Translations under genes and position numbers: made by a program | From: Xylocopa sonorina | Taxonomy: Eukaryota; Arthropoda; Insecta; Hymenoptera; Apidae | NCBI RefSeq assembly: GCF_050948175.1 | Contig: NC_135204.1 | Coordinates: forward strand, 2,285,473 to 2,349,472 | Reading direction: 5' to 3' | DNA length: 64,000 nucleotides | Shown: positions 36,187 through 48,447 of the stretch, in pieces | Layout of the letters: each line of letters begins with the position of its first letter | How positions within the stretch are numbered: the first letter of the stretch is position 1 | The notes under the pieces: generated by a model | Databases searched by the model: none | The model's input: only the letters and a program-made list of their open reading frames with translations | What the model was told of the DNA's origin: nothing

Positions 36187-39100
36187 TTATATTTCCATAC
36201 ATATCAGACTGAACCGATCCATGCATTGTAAACCAGCTCGATTATTATCCGACTGGTTCGCTCGACAATTCGTCGCTCACGCGAGGCATACATAAATATC
36301 GCTGGGGCTCCGTTTAGCGCGGCTAAACGTCGCGACGTTTATTAGAATGCAATTAATCGGAGCCGCGATGTAGGTCAACGCTCGAAGGAGGCCCAGCCGT
36401 CGCTCGTCGATTTAATTGAATAAGTATGTCGCGCGTAGACACATAACCGCGGGATTATCTCTGGCCGCGGATCAGGTAGATACCAGCCGGCGATCAGGAC
36501 CGAGTTCCCCGTGTGTACACACGGTGTTTCGTCTATAACCGAACACACAGATGCCAGCCAGATAAAGCCGACCGACCGCGGAGAGGAGGTTGGCCCCAGC
36601 GGAGAGAGATCGCTCGCGATTAGCATCGCCGATGGAATTCGCCGCGAGATTCTCCGGCCGCCATCGACAACGCGGGCCGCGCGAAAAATTTGTCGCGATG
36701 CATTCCAAGCGTACCACGGCACCATCCCACCGCGCCCGGTGGTGTCTCTCAGTTTGTTTAACCCCTTCGCGGTGTTACGCGAACGACGACAGTTCTCTCG
36801 GATACTCGTAAAAAAGCTTCTTTTCTATTTGAGCCGCTTATTTTGAGAGCGATCCAAGTTCATTTCTGTTTAAATTCAGATTATTTCAGAGTTTGCGTTT
36901 CTCGTATAGGATATAAGACAGTTAAATGTACAATTTCTATTGAAATAATAGCAGTTATTAAGTGAATAATACGTATCTTATTATCAAGAGTGGACTTAAG
37001 CCATTAAATTTGAACCAGCCTAAGTCCATTCGACAGTGGCGGCTTACGTATAGGTACTGTGGAACTGCAGTAGCTATCCTCTGATTTATAACAAATTTGT
37101 GCATGGAACTGTGCAGTACCCTCACTAATTTTACCCACTGCCATTCGATATAATTTCAAATGCTTCAAATTGAAATAACAATATTCAATTTATTTTATAT
37201 TTCATGACAATACTTGGAAACTACCACTTACGCAATTCAGAAAACCTTCTAACTATATAAATTACATAACAATTAATTACTCATCTACATTTTGTCTCCA
37301 CTATAAATCATTTTTTTCGCCAGAATTCTTTGCCCTTTTAAAACTCGCATACTCCAAGAATCTTGGTGATACGAAATCCTCTTGTTTCGTTTCATTTAAC
37401 ATTAAGTTATTACCTTTCCGGAACTTCTTGACAACATTATAAATATTTTGAGAGACAAACAGCCTATAAATTATTTTTTTTCAATGGCATTTCTACGACG
37501 TCAAAATCTCTGTCACTCGGTAAAAGCCTGCCCTGATGCTAAGAATTTATGGTCTATGATTTCCATATTATGTTTAACAGTTCGAACAATTTTCTGACAC
37601 CTTAAACCTACTTTAATATTTCTATTCTCTGCTGCACACATGTCACTGCAAATATTGTGTACGTTTAAGTTAGTACAATTAACAACAAGCAACTGAAAAA
37701 TGGGCTTGAATCACTTTCAAAATAAAATTTTTTATCACTCTACTATTAACCAACTAAATTTCGTTTCATAAAATCTTACTGATTTTAAATATATCGTTTA
37801 CAATATGCTTCGAAATAAAAAAATAACGTACAAGTGTAAATATTAAAATAGCTAGGTTTCTCAAAAATGAACTGAGACTATTTTCAAGATAAACGGCTTG
37901 TTTGGTGGGTGTTGTTAAGCGTAGAAATAACTAAGAAATTCGTGGAAAGATTTGATTGCACCGTGAAAGGGGATGTTCAGATGGCAGTCCCAAGATGTCG
38001 GGAAATATGGTTTGAAGATAGAACGTGATGTCCGGAGGGTTTCGTGTTTAGGAATAATTTCAGTGAGAGGGTTAGGCGTGTGTGCGTTCTATTGTCTTCG
38101 ATAATATTATCTCCACAGGATCCTGTTCTCTAAATGACTACCCCGTAGACATCGTGACACAGTGGGTAGCCCCCGACGATCCTCTAAATGTCTTTTCCCT
38201 TTGTACCGTCCCTGCACCGGCAGGAGCCTCCCTCGATAATCAAGATATCCCAAAGGGAACCTCCCCTTCTCATAGAGTCCCATGAAGTCGGAAAATACGA
38301 CCGTCCTCAAATTTCCTCGACAAGATTTCCACCAACTGTTGGTTTAACTCTCTCCTATACAATTATCTCGTATCTTGATATTTTCTAATCGTACAAATTT
38401 ATTTCTCCATCTTATATGTCTAGTTTCATTTCCAAACAAATGTCCGACAAAAACGAACAAATTTATGTATCTACTTCAGCTTTACTTCTTTCATTCTTCA
38501 ATTATTAATCATTGCAATCATTGCCATTGTTTTGGCGAGGGCATCAGTTTATTTATTGAAAGGAGACTTTCTGGTATGCTCCGCTTCACTCGCTGAATTA
38601 ATGGCCAGTGAGTATTTAATTGTACACAGATAACATATTTACACTAATACCCTAATTTATTAATAACAAGAACAATGAATGTACGTTTGAATGAGTAACG
38701 TTTAATATGTTTGATGTTTATTACTGATTTTATGTTTTTTACTTAGTTGATCTGATTTGAATGCGTTTGTGGTTTTTTACTGATTTGTTCGGAATTGTTC
38801 TCCTGATGTAAACGATGATCTTTAAGCTCTTGGCGCATGTTTTTTGTTGAGACACTCGAATTCGTTGATTACATACTTGATTGATTTCTAATTGGTTGAC
38901 AAATGCATAGTGGAAAAGGAAAAAGGTACCGTTGCACGACCAAGTAACGCACGGGAAAATTCCCAATATGATCGTAGTAGCCAATAATCCGAAAAATGAC
39001 ATGCTCCGAAAATGACTTGAACTATGGTTGTAAAGCACTATTGGAATTTTGATTCTGAAAGGAAGTGAAAGTAACAACTTCCGGGACATTACTGTTACGG

Positions 39101-40114
39101 GTAAACATATTGTCACCATGTGTTCGACAAATGGAGAATAATGACAATAGACTTGCTCCGGATTGTTGATCCTGTTTCTCAGATTATGTTACACTCTAAC
39201 AGCCGCAAACGACGCCTATAACCGTCCAATTTTTGGCGACACGTAGGCCTTCTTAAACTTCTAAAGCTATATCGGCTACAGTTATTTCTTTTGAGCGCAG
39301 AAAGAAAAGTATATGGCAATGATTTAAAACAAATGTAACTTGGCAATATTTCTAGAGCAAAGTGGAAGGATAATTCAAAAAGGATGAAGCATCGAGAACC
39401 GGTGTCGTAATGGTTCTGCGATCCATTCGTAGCCGATCGACGAGCCGGGTTAAACGTTTCCGTGCGATCAAAGGCTGGAGACGATCGCGCGACGCGTTTA
39501 TGGAATTCCGATCGGCCTCGGATGTCGTAACCGCGCCCTTAGAACGAGTTCCGCGGTCCCACGTGTTCGTTCGCCGCGCGAGCGACAACGGGGCGGCCGG
39601 GAGAGACGGAAAAAGGAGCAGCAGAGGTTGCTCCCGTACGCAGAATGCAGCACCGGCCGGTGCAGCCTGCCTGTAAACGTTCCGCACGCATACGACAATG
39701 CTCGCGAGCCCTCGAGTACGCACCGTGATCGCAATTAGCATACCAGAGCGTTCCGGGAACCGGGCGACCGTTCTTAGCTTCCCTGAAAGACGCCAGCGGA
39801 AGACGTCGCGGTGACTCACTCGCTGATATCCTAACCAGAGTGGAAGTCTGATGTTATGACGTGAATAAGCGGCTGAGTAATTGGTGATGATACGAGGAAA
39901 TGGATGGCGAACGCGGCTTCTCTTCTTGGTAACGTTAAATTCGGCGGTGACCGTAGGAAAAGAGAGAAATTGGTGATAGAACCGAGTGCATAGCTGCGGA
40001 AATGTTGCTCAGAACACTCTCTGAAATGGGAGAGTAGAGCATTATACTTATTAACCCACTGCACTAGAGCGCCTTCTTGGACATTAGCACTAGTTTCTAT
40101 TATACTAGCTTTTA
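36187..40114. other. Intronic stretch without a gene
   Basis: CpG-rich blocks at 36.2-36.8 and 39.4-39.8 kb. The sequence between 37.9 and 39.3 kb has an unfamiliar, possibly retroelement-derived composition, but no end or domain could be fixed. Confidence 0.45.
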
Positions 40115-40215
40115 TATAAAGAAGGGGTGCATTTTTACCCCAAAAGCATCAGCGAAAAACGAGCTCTTCCTGAAATTTTGCATCATTTGGAAGTGTACGT
40201 ACTTTCATATCCATC
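40115..40215 (+). repeat. Dispersed repeat family I, short fragment
   Basis: 'aaggggtgcatttttacccc' and 'ttttgcatcatttggaagtg' match the longer copies at 9187 and 42807, with the central part deleted. Confidence 0.5.
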
Positions 40216-41769
40216 GAGAAACCAGCGAGAAGATGAAAATCGTTATCGATTGTAAATTAACCCTTGGCGCTCAAGAGGCGATCCACAGTCACCACGACAT
40301 TTTATGCGGCAACTCGATGTGTTTCACACATTAACTCTTTCTTCGATCGACCCTTATCACACTAACCTCATCATGAAACAACACAATTGTAATTAAATAC
40401 GAGTAAAACCTAATAACAATCGCGCGCTTTATTTACCGAACAACAAATCGATATCCACCCAAAATGGTCGCGATCTGTTGATACATTGACCGTGTCTCAC
40501 GCGCCTCGCGCGTTCTCAGCCATTAGACTTAACACGCATCGACTTCGAGGTCGCGGTGAAAGCGTTAAGTCTTGGCCAGTATTCTCATCCGCGGCCTCTG
40601 ATCAGAGATCCAGATCGATCGCCGTAGCAAAAGGTGTCGCAAACGTGCGAAACTCCGTGGACAAAGGTATGATCGCGTCCCTCCGTTCGGTGCCAGAGGT
40701 TACGGCATCGCGGTAATAAAAGTCGCGCCACAAGGCTCATAGATCGACGCCATTTAGAGGGAACAAGGGGAACGGAGACGTCGGACACGGTTTCGTAATG
40801 GACGGAGCCAGGGCGGAGGGACAGAGACGCGTGTATAATTTATGCGAGGGGCTTAAGAGCCGTTGCAAAATCGAGTGCACTCGACGTCTCGTGATTCGAC
40901 GCGGCTTATCGTCGTCGAGCTGGACAAAGGATCGATCGCGGAACGGACTCCCGGCGATCGATCGTCACGCAGCCTCGATCGCGCCCCGAGATCCGACGAT
41001 GTCCGAACGATTTTCAGAGAAAGTTCTTGCCTGACGAGGGTTACCCGTTGGGATTAGAACTCTGCGTCGCATGGTAATGATGGATGTGTCTGCTTTACGT
41101 AACAGAAATTGCGATCGAATTGCTGATTACAGCAATGACAGAGAAGGATATTCAACTCTTCATCCTCGGACTTGTTTAACAACCGCGATAGAGTTGTCCA
41201 ATTATTTGTACCTATGACAAAACAGACGTTTGTCACATTTCGACTGTAATTCGTATCGTGAACGTGTAAGCTATTGAAATGTAAACGACGAATACGAGTG
41301 CCCATTCAGAAAATTCGACAGAGAAAAAAGCAATCGCAGTTCGATCGCAACGACCCTGCTTCCCCTTTTTTCTGCACTCCTCGTTACACTCGAAACCGCA
41401 AGGCGCAAAAAGAACACCTTCCGTTAAATCGAAGTGAAAGTCCGGACACAATCTAGCGGCAGAATTTGGACGGATTTATCGAGCGATGTATTGCTCAAAG
41501 TCTTGAAAAGAGGGCGATTTAACCGGGCGATTTCACCGAAATCTATGCTCGAACGGGCGAATTAAGGGTATCGGGATCAATTTCGTCGAAAGTTAACGCA
41601 GGACCGCGCACGTACGGATGATTCAGATCAGACGATTTCCAGGCCAGAAACCGCTAATACCTGACCGAGGAGAGGATGCGCTGACGTCTGACGTAGTTGA
41701 CGCACGACCACAGCGTCACTTTCACGAAATCATCGGAAAAGCCACACTGAGAAGGCGAGCATTTTTTTC

Positions 41770-41990
41770 ATTAACCGTTTGAGTGTCAAACGGAGCGATC
41801 GCGTTTCTGCTCCCACTTACTATCAAATTGATTGCACGTTGTACACTTATAACAATGGTCCAGCAATAATAACGTAAGATTTTCTATTGACAAGTAGAAA
41901 AGCAGTACAATCGCGCTGCTTGGAACTCTAAAGCGCTGAAATTGAGAATCATCATCGCTCCGCTTGGAACTTTAAGGCGTGGAAATTGAG
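41770..41990. repeat. Repeat family D, truncated copy
   Basis: The left end TTAACCGTTTGAGTGTCA is followed by 'aataataacgtaagatt' and two of the 45-bp units (41919-41962 and 41963 onward). It breaks off in a simple aag-rich tract. Confidence 0.5.
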
Positions 41991-42806
41991 AAGAAGAAAA
42001 AGAAAGAAGTAAAAAAACTTAGCTACGAAGAGCCAAATATCAATTATCTGCCCAAATAATTAAACGTAACATAGAAATATTCGCCTCTTTTTTCTCCAAA
42101 TAATAGGAAGGAGGCAAAATAAGATGGACGTTGAAATTCCTGGACGCAAAAATGTCGTCCTTTCGTTAAGTCCTAAGTCTAAAAAATACAAAGGGGCAAG
42201 GCAGGGTCTCGGGTGTAACCCAACATTTAGCGCCATTCATCGTTGATTCGTCCCAGACTCGACATGGAAATTCGGCTGGCGTCCAGCCCGAAGGGAATTT
42301 GAATACGAGAGCGGCAGCGCGTCGTGGAAGGCGGCAGGCTGGCTGTTTCGTCGTTTTCTCTCGCCATGTTGAAACAGGTTGCCCGGCACCACGACACCTG
42401 CCCCCAGACCTGAAAATTCCTCCGCGAGGGCCAACCTCGCTTATCGAGTTTGCTCATCTCCAATCAAGCCCGCTCGAATAATCTCGCCGATATTTCGCCC
42501 GGCGTTAAGCCGCCGTTCCAACGTCCGATCGCTCCTCCTCGTCGCATACTTATGTGGCACATTAAAATCAGCGAAATGAGTACAACGGTGCGTCACGTCT
42601 TGAACACGTTTCTTCTAAGAATCAACATTTTTTCACCGTAATATCGAAATAATTCTGTTAAAAGATCTGTTAAAAGATATGGTACAACTATGATATTGGA
42701 AATCTGTATAAAATGCAGCTGATTTTGACTTTTAAAAAACTCAAGTTATGTTCGCTTCAAGATCTTAACTTGTTGGACTACGAATACTAACAATGGTTTT
42801 TTAAGA

Positions 42807-43165
42807 GTAGCGAGCACAATTAATAGCAAGGCGACACTAATTACAGGCAAAAGACTCCCCAAGGACCGAATAGGGGTGCGCTTTGACCACAAAAGCAATT
42901 GGCAAGTTGCTCTTTACGTGATTACCATTCCAAGCATCGAGATTGGTTGGTAAAGGGGCTAATTGACGCCCTTAGAAAAGCTTAAAGCATCTAAAAGCTT
43001 AAGGAATAAAAGAAGGAACAAAATCAAAGGCACGTCAGCAAATAGCGAGCACCAGGACAACTCTAAAGTACGCTGGATATAAATCAAACGAATCCTCTTA
43101 TACAACTTTGCATCATTTCGAAATATAAACTGTTCACAAGAATCAACTAGGAAAATTTCTATAAA
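42807..43165 (+). repeat. Dispersed repeat family I, copy 2 (uninterrupted)
   Basis: It is collinear with the two halves of 9187-10125 but lacks the 449-bp ribozyme insertion, so it serves as an empty-site control. Shared words include 'ggggtgcg', 'gattggttggtaaa', 'acaactttgcatcatttcg'. Confidence 0.7.
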
Positions 43166-43264
43166 AGTGTGGAGTGTTAACTGTTTTTATGGTTTAGATT
43201 AAGGTTGAAGTACAGAATTATTTTTAGGTGTGAATACAGGTATAAGTTCTGTTTTGTTTTAATA

Positions 43265-43779
43265 TTAATCCTTTCTACTCCTTTGTCGAGTGTGACTCAA
43301 CATCAATAAATAAAAAAAAAACAAATTTAAGTTCCATAAATATAAATAACAACAAAGTTTAAGAGCTATATTTAATACAATGACAACAAATTAAATAGTC
43401 AATATTTAAATCAACTTTCGGTTAGTATTTTATTATCAAAATGATCAGTATAAAAATACTAAATGAACCGTTTAGGTTAGTTTAGTAAATGGGCAATATA
43501 AAACGGAAAAAACACAGTGGTAAACTCATACCATTCCAAATAGAAAAATAATTACGTTCTTAACCAATTGATATTTGTTTAACCGACAGTAGGAGCTTTA
43601 TATATTTTCAAAGGACACTGACCCATCATATTTAAATACCGACCAAAAGGAATTAAAATTCTGACCAGTAAAATACAAGCCTCATATAATTAGTAAACAA
43701 ATTCGTTTACAAATAGCAGTGGAGGAACTATCCATTGAAGCTACTTTCAAATCAAATAATTCGGAGTGCAAAGAGTTAA
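43265..43779. mobile_element. TTAA-type MITE, family CACTTTGCGC, long form
   Basis: The left end is TTAATCCTTTCTACTCC and the right end TTCGGAGTGCAAAGAGTTAA. It shares 'gtcgagtgtgac' and 'gttccataaatat' with the 330-bp copy at 34009 but is 515 bp long, so the shorter copy looks like an internal deletion. Confidence 0.68.
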
Positions 43780-46711
43780 GGATCATGAACAGTTTAAGAT
43801 CGACGTACACCGATGATGCAGTTAGAACGAGAGTGCATAATGTAATTTATATATTTGTGTTACACAATCTTATATTCAATAACCTAAATTTTTATTCCAA
43901 CGATCCTAGAAAAGTGAAAATCGATATCAGTCTGATTTTCGAATGCATCCGAAATCGTTTGAAATCGAATGGCAACAGTTCGTAGCGCTGTCAAGGCTGG
44001 TTCTCATAGAAACTAGGCGAGGCTAAGGTCAAGCCGATACTTCATCCCCCGGGAGACGTTCTCGAGCGATCTTATTCCGCGGGGACGGGCGGTGGAGCGT
44101 TTTGCTCCGCGCGATATCAGCCGGAGATTATATGTGTACACGGCGTGGCAAAAGATTCCGTTAAGATACGAGTGGTTCGGGCCGTGCATCATACAAATAT
44201 TTACACGGCGTGTACACGTGCGATAGAAGGCCCCGCAGAGGTTGCGCTCTCTGCGCGTTGGTAGCGAGCGTGATCCATGGATCAGCGGCACGGCGCGTTC
44301 GCCTCCAGGATTTTCGCCCCGTTTTACCTCCGAGATCTATCTTCGGAGGATCTTCGTTCGTGGCGCTCGATCCTTCTCCCGCGCTCCGATACACCGTACG
44401 ATCCGACGGTTTCGCGCGGGAAACAGTTCTTTCGCGCGACCGTTCGCTATTTATCTGCCCGGTTTTTCCCGTCTCCCAGCGGCCAGCCGAGATGCACGCG
44501 CGAAAGCTGGATTCGTCTCGAAAGTCGCGCGCCGTTCCGTTTGATATAGGGCACCGGGCTGGTTACGCAGCCAACCTTTCCGCGGGACTTCTTCGCGGTG
44601 TTTTCTCCGACGGTGTTCTTTATGGTTTCCGCGCGACTTCCGTAGGACGTGGACACGTTTTATTCGCTTGGGAAACGCGTTTAATTGACCACTGTGACAC
44701 AGTTTTAGTCCGCCTTTGCTACTGGACGAACGCAGAAAGTTACTGGTTTCTCTATGTACAGAGCGGCTGCCATTTTAAATATCTCCACGTACAGATCAAT
44801 CTTTTTAGAGTAAAAATCATTTACTATAGGAGACAGTTTTCCTTCACAGCTATTTTCATAGTTTTAGTAACTCTTTTTACTGTTAAAATTCGTTTGATTG
44901 TTATTCTTATAATTGATTTACGTTGACGTATAAATGCCGTCGATGGATATCCAATACTTGGAATTGTGAACCCCGAGTGAAATGGACTGTTTATTTAGAA
45001 AGTGGTGGATGCCCATTTCTTTTTCCTTTCTTTCTAAATTATTAACAAATTGTGTTTCGGTTATGTTAGGGTTTCTTTCCCTCACTACGCTTTCTAAATT
45101 TTACCCCCTCATTACGATGGCCAAAAGGAGAGAGAGATTCTTCGAACGTCCGTTTTTAATCCTCGAAGACGAAGAAAAAGTTTGGAGTCGAAACATATGT
45201 TTATTTTCTCCTATCTCTCTGCTTCGAGGGTTAAGTACGTCCTTCCGCCCTGCGCCACGGGGTACAACGTGACTACTGTGGTCGCCACAATGTAATAGCT
45301 TATTTAAAAAAAAAAATGGACTTACACCACTCTCAAAATAAACGGTCCAGATGTTCATCGAACTCCCCAAGAATCAATTGATTATAAAAATCTGCTTTTG
45401 TCGTGCATCATCGAATTCAGAGTGAGCGTCAACATGGTAAAAAAAAGCTGTGCTGTAATGCTTTACATTACCTCTTTGCTTCTATTTCTATTTTGTTTGA
45501 AGGCAAATTCGAACACCTTTCTGTCGAATTCTTTTCGCGTCACCCAAAACCCACCCCTAAACGCAATACCATTAACTCCAATTCCAATTCTAATTAATGC
45601 TATATGATGAACACATTTTTACTATTCTCGAGCAGTGAAATTTGACCTTTTGACCTACCAAGAGTCCCTAAAATTCAATACTAATATGATAATAAAATGG
45701 AGGATGGCGAAATATGAGCGCAAAGGAATGAGAAACCTTGGTACCAATTAAAGTTTAATGACACACGTTTATAAAAACGGAAGTAAAAATCCGAAGCATA
45801 GGGCCTCGCGTGACGTAGCTTCCGATGGCGGGAACCACGCTGATCCGATTTATTAGTCGAAACTTCCGTCTAAATAGCGTTCCGGCCAGTTTCAGGGAAA
45901 GCGGCAGTCTTATTTATACGACGGATACTTTACAAAGCGGCCGAACAGACGTTAATCGAGCCGCCTCTCTCGAGTCGTGCATTTCGATCCGTGACCGTAC
46001 ATTTCAGCGCGGCGATACGCGCGCGAACTTATCGGCTTTACGCCTAATTACGGACTTAATTGGCGAACCGTGCATACTTGGACGCGTCGAATCGCCGATC
46101 GAGCTGGCGGTTATCAACGAATTAACGAACGATTACGTTATCTCTCTCCTTCTCTCTCCTGCCGTCTTCGATCAGTACGGTTTAACCTCTAACTCTTTCT
46201 ACGATTGGCCACTTTCCAACGCCGCGAGAATCTCTCAATCTCTCCTAACGGTTTTACGATTCTTCGCCCTCTCTTTCTCTCTCTTTCTTTCTCTCTCTCT
46301 CCCTCTCTCTATGTCCGACGATAATCTATAACCATAACTCCTTCGCGTAATAGCACGATCTCTGTTTGCCGACAAGACCGCGCGAGTCTCTCTCACTTGG
46401 CCGTCATAGTTCCGCGTGTCCGCGCGAGCTGGATGATAAACGAACTTTAAATCAGTCACAGTGTATTAGCGGCACTTAAAGGTGGATTACCGAGTCGGCT
46501 GGTTTTTCACGCCGGCTCCGATAACGTGGGAAGTCTGTGGCGCGCCGTTAATTAAATGTCTCGCTTTGCCGCGCGGTTTACGCTATTCAATTAGCGACAA
46601 TTGGAAAAAGATAGAGCCTGCACGCGGTTAGGCGTGGTTTTGCGATAATTTCGATAATCAAATTATTTGGAACGCGTTCAGAGTACAATGCGAAATTTCT
46701 CTGCCACCAGC
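43780..46711. other. Intronic stretch without a gene; GC-rich block at 44.0-44.7 kb
   Basis: The longest open frame of the window (44210-44926, 238 codons) lies here and overlaps other open frames. It shows no domain, splice or codon signal and is not annotated as a gene. Confidence 0.45.
46267..46310 (+). repeat. CT-rich microsatellite
   Basis: Imperfect (CT)n/(CTTT)n tract on the plus strand. Confidence 0.8.
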
Positions 46712-47289
46712 TTAACCCTTTGCGCTTAAAAGGCGACTCGAGGTTATGTTGGCACCGCAACTGGTTACATTTCGACTATCCTGAGGTCGTCACAGTGCAA
46801 CAGTGTACCAATGTGTGTGTGTAAAATTAATAACTTGTGTACTAGCGACATTATCATATTCAAAATTTGTATCAAACCGTTTTTGTAGTCGCTGAATCCA
46901 ATTTTGAAATCGTCTGTATTGCGTGAATTAAGGGAGTAGAAGTTTCGAATTCTCGACAATTGGCGTTTTGATTTTCTTCATTTGACGAGACAGTATCTCG
47001 TGAGACATTTAGCAGCTCCGATACTTCCGAAGAACAGACAGCGAATCTAAAAGTGACAGTGCTGCTCCACAAGACTTCAAAATTGACACCTAGCGAAATG
47101 AAGTTCACCGAGAATGAAGTTCATATCGAACGAAATAAAAATAAAATAGATAAGGTATTAAAATGTAACATTTTTGTAAGTAAATTTGTATATAAAATCA
47201 TTTTATGTTACTTGCAAGACAGTCGTCACATACACACAAAATCATCTCGAGTTGCCCGACCGAAAAACTCGTTAAGTACAAAGGGTTAA
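46712..47289. mobile_element. TTAA-type MITE, 578 bp
   Basis: TTAACCCTTTGCGCTTAAAAG at the left and GTTAAGTACAAAGGGTTAA at the right. The right half is related to 21115-21361. Short open frames inside show no known domain. Confidence 0.66.
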
Positions 47290-48294
47290 TGATCAACTTG
47301 TGTATGATATATTTTAAAGCATGAATCAAACCTACTTCGTTTTTTACATCGATGCTTAATTTCTCATCGAATTTTATGTTTATTACACATTGCACACTTT
47401 CAAGATTAATTCTTTCTTTTCGAATACCGATTAAAATAAATATTTGGAAAATGTCTTTCTAAAATCCTCCTAATCTAAGTTAATTTCTACCCGTAACTTC
47501 ATCCGACCATAAGAATCGTCGAGCGGGAAGGGTTAAATGCCACCCTCTATTACCATACTGATAACAATTTATGCAGTTTCCATTAGCCCTGGACAATCGC
47601 AGAAAATATGTCGAAACCACCGTGGCTGCAATAATCTGAATTCAACCGTGATTAAAACATCCTCGAGAAGTCGAATTGCGTCGATCGCCATTCTCGATTT
47701 CCCAAGGGTACGATCGCGTCCCTCATTGGTGCAACGACACCGCGGCTTCCATTCGCCCGTTACCGTGAAATCCTCGCTGGCCTTCCACGCTAATCCCATT
47801 AACCTTCCGTTTCGTTCTAATTGCGCCATGGCAGACACTCGATACCCTCGCCGGACCGGTCATCGGTGTCCCGCGACCGGTCCGGAAGTCGGTTCCACGA
47901 CCTCTCTCTCCCCCCTCGCGTAACACCGGTAACCCATGCTCTGTCTAATGGCGCCGGTTCGCTTATCGGATAGCCGACAGTCACGCGATTTCACCGTTTT
48001 CCACCGCGTTCCCTCCGGTACCGCGGCAATTGTGTTCGCCAGGAGGGTTACTTTCGAGTTTACCCGGCGCCTACTCCTCTGGGAGAGCGGAAAACTTTTT
48101 TAATTAAGACGCCAGACGGTGGCTGCAGTTTGCGTTAACGAACATGTATGCTCTTGGTTTATTTTTCGCGAAGTTTCAAAGTGTTTCACGAGATAATAGT
48201 TTGCATGCGTAATAAGTTGGAGTGAATTCGCATTTCAACGTGAGAGGGTGGAAACTGTGAAGTTCCAAAGCAGAAATTGTACAGGATGGATTCG

Positions 48295-48447
48295 TTAACT
48301 CTATACACTCGAAAGAAAAGAATAACAGCATTATTATTTACATAAACATTTGTAATTTGCTAACAGAGTAAAATATTATGATTTGTTTGTGAACTGAAAA
48401 TTATTTGCATCGTCCCCATTGAGGAGCTCTCGAGTGCAAAGGGAAAA
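48295..48447. mobile_element. TTAA-type MITE, family CCCTTTGCACTCGA, inverted orientation
   Basis: It starts TTAACTCTATACACTCGAAAG and ends CTCTCGAGTGCAAAGGG. The interior is the reverse complement of the copy at 33454 ('tttgctaacagag', 'attatttgcatcg'). Confidence 0.63.

Noticed and set aside
38739..39119. Minus-strand frame of 126 codons, considered as a retroelement piece
   Set aside because: No reverse transcriptase, integrase or gag motif is visible and no long terminal repeats could be paired.
39352..39819. Minus-strand frame of 155 codons
   Set aside because: Arg/Ala/Leu-rich translation of GC-rich sequence; no family resemblance.
44210..44926. Longest open frame, 238 codons, plus strand
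   Set aside because: It lies in a CpG-rich block where several frames are open on both strands. There is no domain, the end is a run of AT-rich hydrophobic codons, and no splice sites fit.
45825..46331. Plus-strand frame of 168 codons
   Set aside because: The end is a translated CT microsatellite (SLFLSLSLPLS); the start has no domain. Judged not coding.
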